In this document: positions 62,672-64,000 of the stretch, one piece after another
Numbering within the stretch: position 1 is the stretch's first letter
Layout of the letters: each line of letters begins with the position of its first letter
NCBI GenBank assembly: GCA_964510955.1
Contig: CAZEDW010000002.1
Location: 62,001 to 126,000 of the forward strand
DNA: 64,000 nt
Source of the DNA: JAFLCM01 sp964510955
GTDB taxonomy: Bacteria > Planctomycetota > Phycisphaerae > Phycisphaerales > UBA1924
Direction: 5' to 3'
Made by a program: the position numbers and the translations under genes
Notes under the pieces: model-generated
The model's input: only the letters and a program-made list of their open reading frames with translations
What the model was told of the DNA's origin: nothing
Database searches by the model: none

Positions 62672-63973
62672 GTGCCAAACGCCACCCCAGAGGCCGACAT
62701 CGCGGTCATCGGCCTGGGGGCCGCGGGGCTGTTCGCCTCAATCTGGGCCGGCCGCCACCGGCCCGGCCTGCGCATCCTCGGGCTCGACGGCGCACGCACC
62801 CTCGGGGCCAAAATCCTCGTGGCCGGCGGCGGGCGCTGCAACGTCACCCACTGGCAGGTCGATGAATCCGCCTACGCCGGCTCGACGCCCCCCGCCATCC
62901 GCAACGTCCTCCGTCGCTTCACCGTCGCCGACACCGTCGCCTTCTTCAATGGACTCGGCGTCGAGCTCAAACGCGAGGACACCGGCAAACTCTTCCCGAC
63001 CACCGACGACGCCCGCACCGTCCTCGACGCGTTGCTCCGCGCCGCCCGCTCCGCCGGCGTGCAGATGATCCACCCCTGGCGCGTCGCGTCGATCACGCGT
63101 GAGGCGGGCGGGTTCCTGATCGAGCGGTCCCGCGCTGACGCCGCCCCGGGCCACGACCGCCTCAGCGCCCGCCGCGTCATCCTGTGCACCGGAGGCCAGT
63201 CGCTCCCCAAGTCCGGCAGCGACGGCCAGGGCTTCGCGCTGGCCCGCTCGCTCGGCCACACCGTCACGCCGCGCCTCCTCCCCGCGCTGGTGCCGCTGCT
63301 GCTCCCGCAGGGACACGTGCTGACCACGCTCAGCGGCCTGACCCTCAACGCCACGCTCGAACTCCGCGCGCCGACCGGCAAGCGCCTCGCCGCGTTCACC
63401 AACTCCACCCTCCTCACCCACTTCGGCCTGTCGGGCCCGAGCGTCATGGATATCAGCCGCTACTACCTTGAAGCCCAAGCTGACGGCGGTCGCCTGTTCC
63501 TGAACCTGCTGCCGGATGTCACGCCCGCGTCACTCGACGAGCAGCTCCAGTTCCTGGGGAAGAAGGCGGTGGGGCGGTGGCTGTGCGACGGGCCGGGCCG
63601 CTTGCCCGAGCGCCTCGTCCGAGCCGTGTGCACCCACTGCGCCGTCGATTTCAACACCCCCGGCGCCAGCCTCACGCGCGACCAGCGCCGAAAACTCGTG
63701 ACGGCGTTCGCCGACCAGGAGCTCCCCGTCACCGGTCACCGAGGCTGGAACTACGCCGAGGCCACCGCCGGGGGGGTCCCGCTCAACGAGCTGCGCCTGG
63801 ACACCATGGAGTCGCGTGTCTGCCCCGGCCTTCACCTGGCCGGCGAGATTTGCGACGTGGACGGCCGGATCGGCGGTTTCAACTTCCAATGGGCATGGTC
63901 CAGCGGCTCCACCGCCGGGCGCGGGGCCGCGGCGAGTCTTCAAGAGACATCTACGCCGAACACCGGGGCCTGA
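62672..63973 (+). CDS. BaiN/RdsA-like NAD(P)/FAD-dependent oxidoreductase
   Basis: A 433-residue flavoprotein of the HI0933/TIGR00275 family. The N-terminal dinucleotide site is IAVIGLGAAGLFASI, followed by the typical GAKILVAGGGRCNVTH; the C-terminal GLHLAGEICDVDGRIGGFNFQWAWSSG binds FAD. Family members act as flavin-linked oxidoreductases on unknown or bile-acid-like substrates; the true substrate here is unknown. The length is normal and the C-terminus ends 27 nt before the window edge. The start is a GTG at 62672, close to the ArsR promoter on the other strand. Confidence 0.87.
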   Translation: MPNATPEADIAVIGLGAAGLFASIWAGRHRPGLRILGLDGARTLGAKILVAGGGRCNVTHWQVDESAYAGSTPPAIRNVLRRFTVADTVAFFNGLGVELKREDTGKLFPTTDDARTVLDALLRAARSAGVQMIHPWRVASITREAGGFLIERSRADAAPGHDRLSARRVILCTGGQSLPKSGSDGQGFALARSLGHTVTPRLLPALVPLLLPQGHVLTTLSGLTLNATLELRAPTGKRLAAFTNSTLLTHFGLSGPSVMDISRYYLEAQADGGRLFLNLLPDVTPASLDEQLQFLGKKAVGRWLCDGPGRLPERLVRAVCTHCAVDFNTPGASLTRDQRRKLVTAFADQELPVTGHRGWNYAEATAGGVPLNELRLDTMESRVCPGLHLAGEICDVDGRIGGFNFQWAWSSGSTAGRGAAASLQETSTPNTGA

Positions 63974-64000
63974 ACGGGGTATAAGACAGGTGCCGGGGTC

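Overview
This is a GC-rich (roughly 70% GC), densely coding chromosomal segment. The organism is inferred, not proven, to be a planctomycete of the Phycisphaerae type. The inference rests on the very high GC, the combination of type II secretion / type IV pilus genes with dockerin and SbsA-like Ig domains, an AsmA-like giant protein, the futalosine pathway, and several short palindromic repeats of a kind common in planctomycetes. I saw no rRNA, tRNA, CRISPR array, prophage or transposase gene.

Region by region. (1) 1-2551, plus: a urate-degradation operon (allantoicase, OHCU decarboxylase, HIU hydrolase, uricase) with the first three genes overlapping by 4 nt. The allantoicase is cut by the window edge. 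(2) 2559-9508, minus: a pilus cluster with two minor pseudopilins, a 945-residue PilX-like protein carrying calcium-loop motifs, a PilC/GspF platform protein and a PilT retraction ATPase. (3) 9509-10639: a 1.1 kb gap with no convincing gene. (4) 10640-16054, plus: a 1481-residue secreted protein with SbsA-like Ig domains, a strong terminator, then a secreted protein with dockerin repeats. (5) 16056-27925, plus: a type II secretion operon in the order H-like, G, E, F, D, I, J, K, L-like, M-like, C-like. (6) 27960-31274: DUF1801, VOC protein, a membrane gene that looks frameshifted, and Kbl. (7) 31282-32772, minus: an enlarged prepilin peptidase that could serve all pseudopilins here. (8) 32929-52702: AsmA-like giant, LOG-family protein, lipoprotein, MqnB, lipoprotein hydrolase, GlyQS, DinB proteins, S41 peptidase with divergent PadR regulator, a Gln/Pro-rich membrane protein, FkbM methyltransferase, RecQ and MscL. 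(9) 52896-59107: ApaG, then a pilM-pilN-pilO-pilP-like-pilB operon. (10) 59132-63973: PdxH, an ArnT-like glycosyltransferase, an ArsR/SRPBCC pair and a BaiN-like flavoprotein.

How it fits together (inference). Extension ATPase and inner-membrane alignment proteins (53.5-59.1 kb), retraction ATPase with platform and minor pseudopilins (2.5-9.5 kb), a T2SS with the only secretin (16-28 kb) and one prepilin peptidase (31-33 kb) give an almost complete pilus/secretion set spread over 60 kb. The giant Ig-domain protein and the dockerin protein sit between the two apparatus clusters and are natural candidates for exported surface or substrate proteins. Three neighbouring secreted proteins carry Asp/Asn-rich calcium loops.

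The least expected signal is a set of short palindromic elements. Two are exactly 82 bp long and lie inside the cleavable leader coding regions of two different pseudopilin genes, read in the same frame. A third, 137 bp, fills the pilT-gspF junction up to the gspF start codon. A fourth, 124 bp, lies in the divergent promoter region of glyQS.
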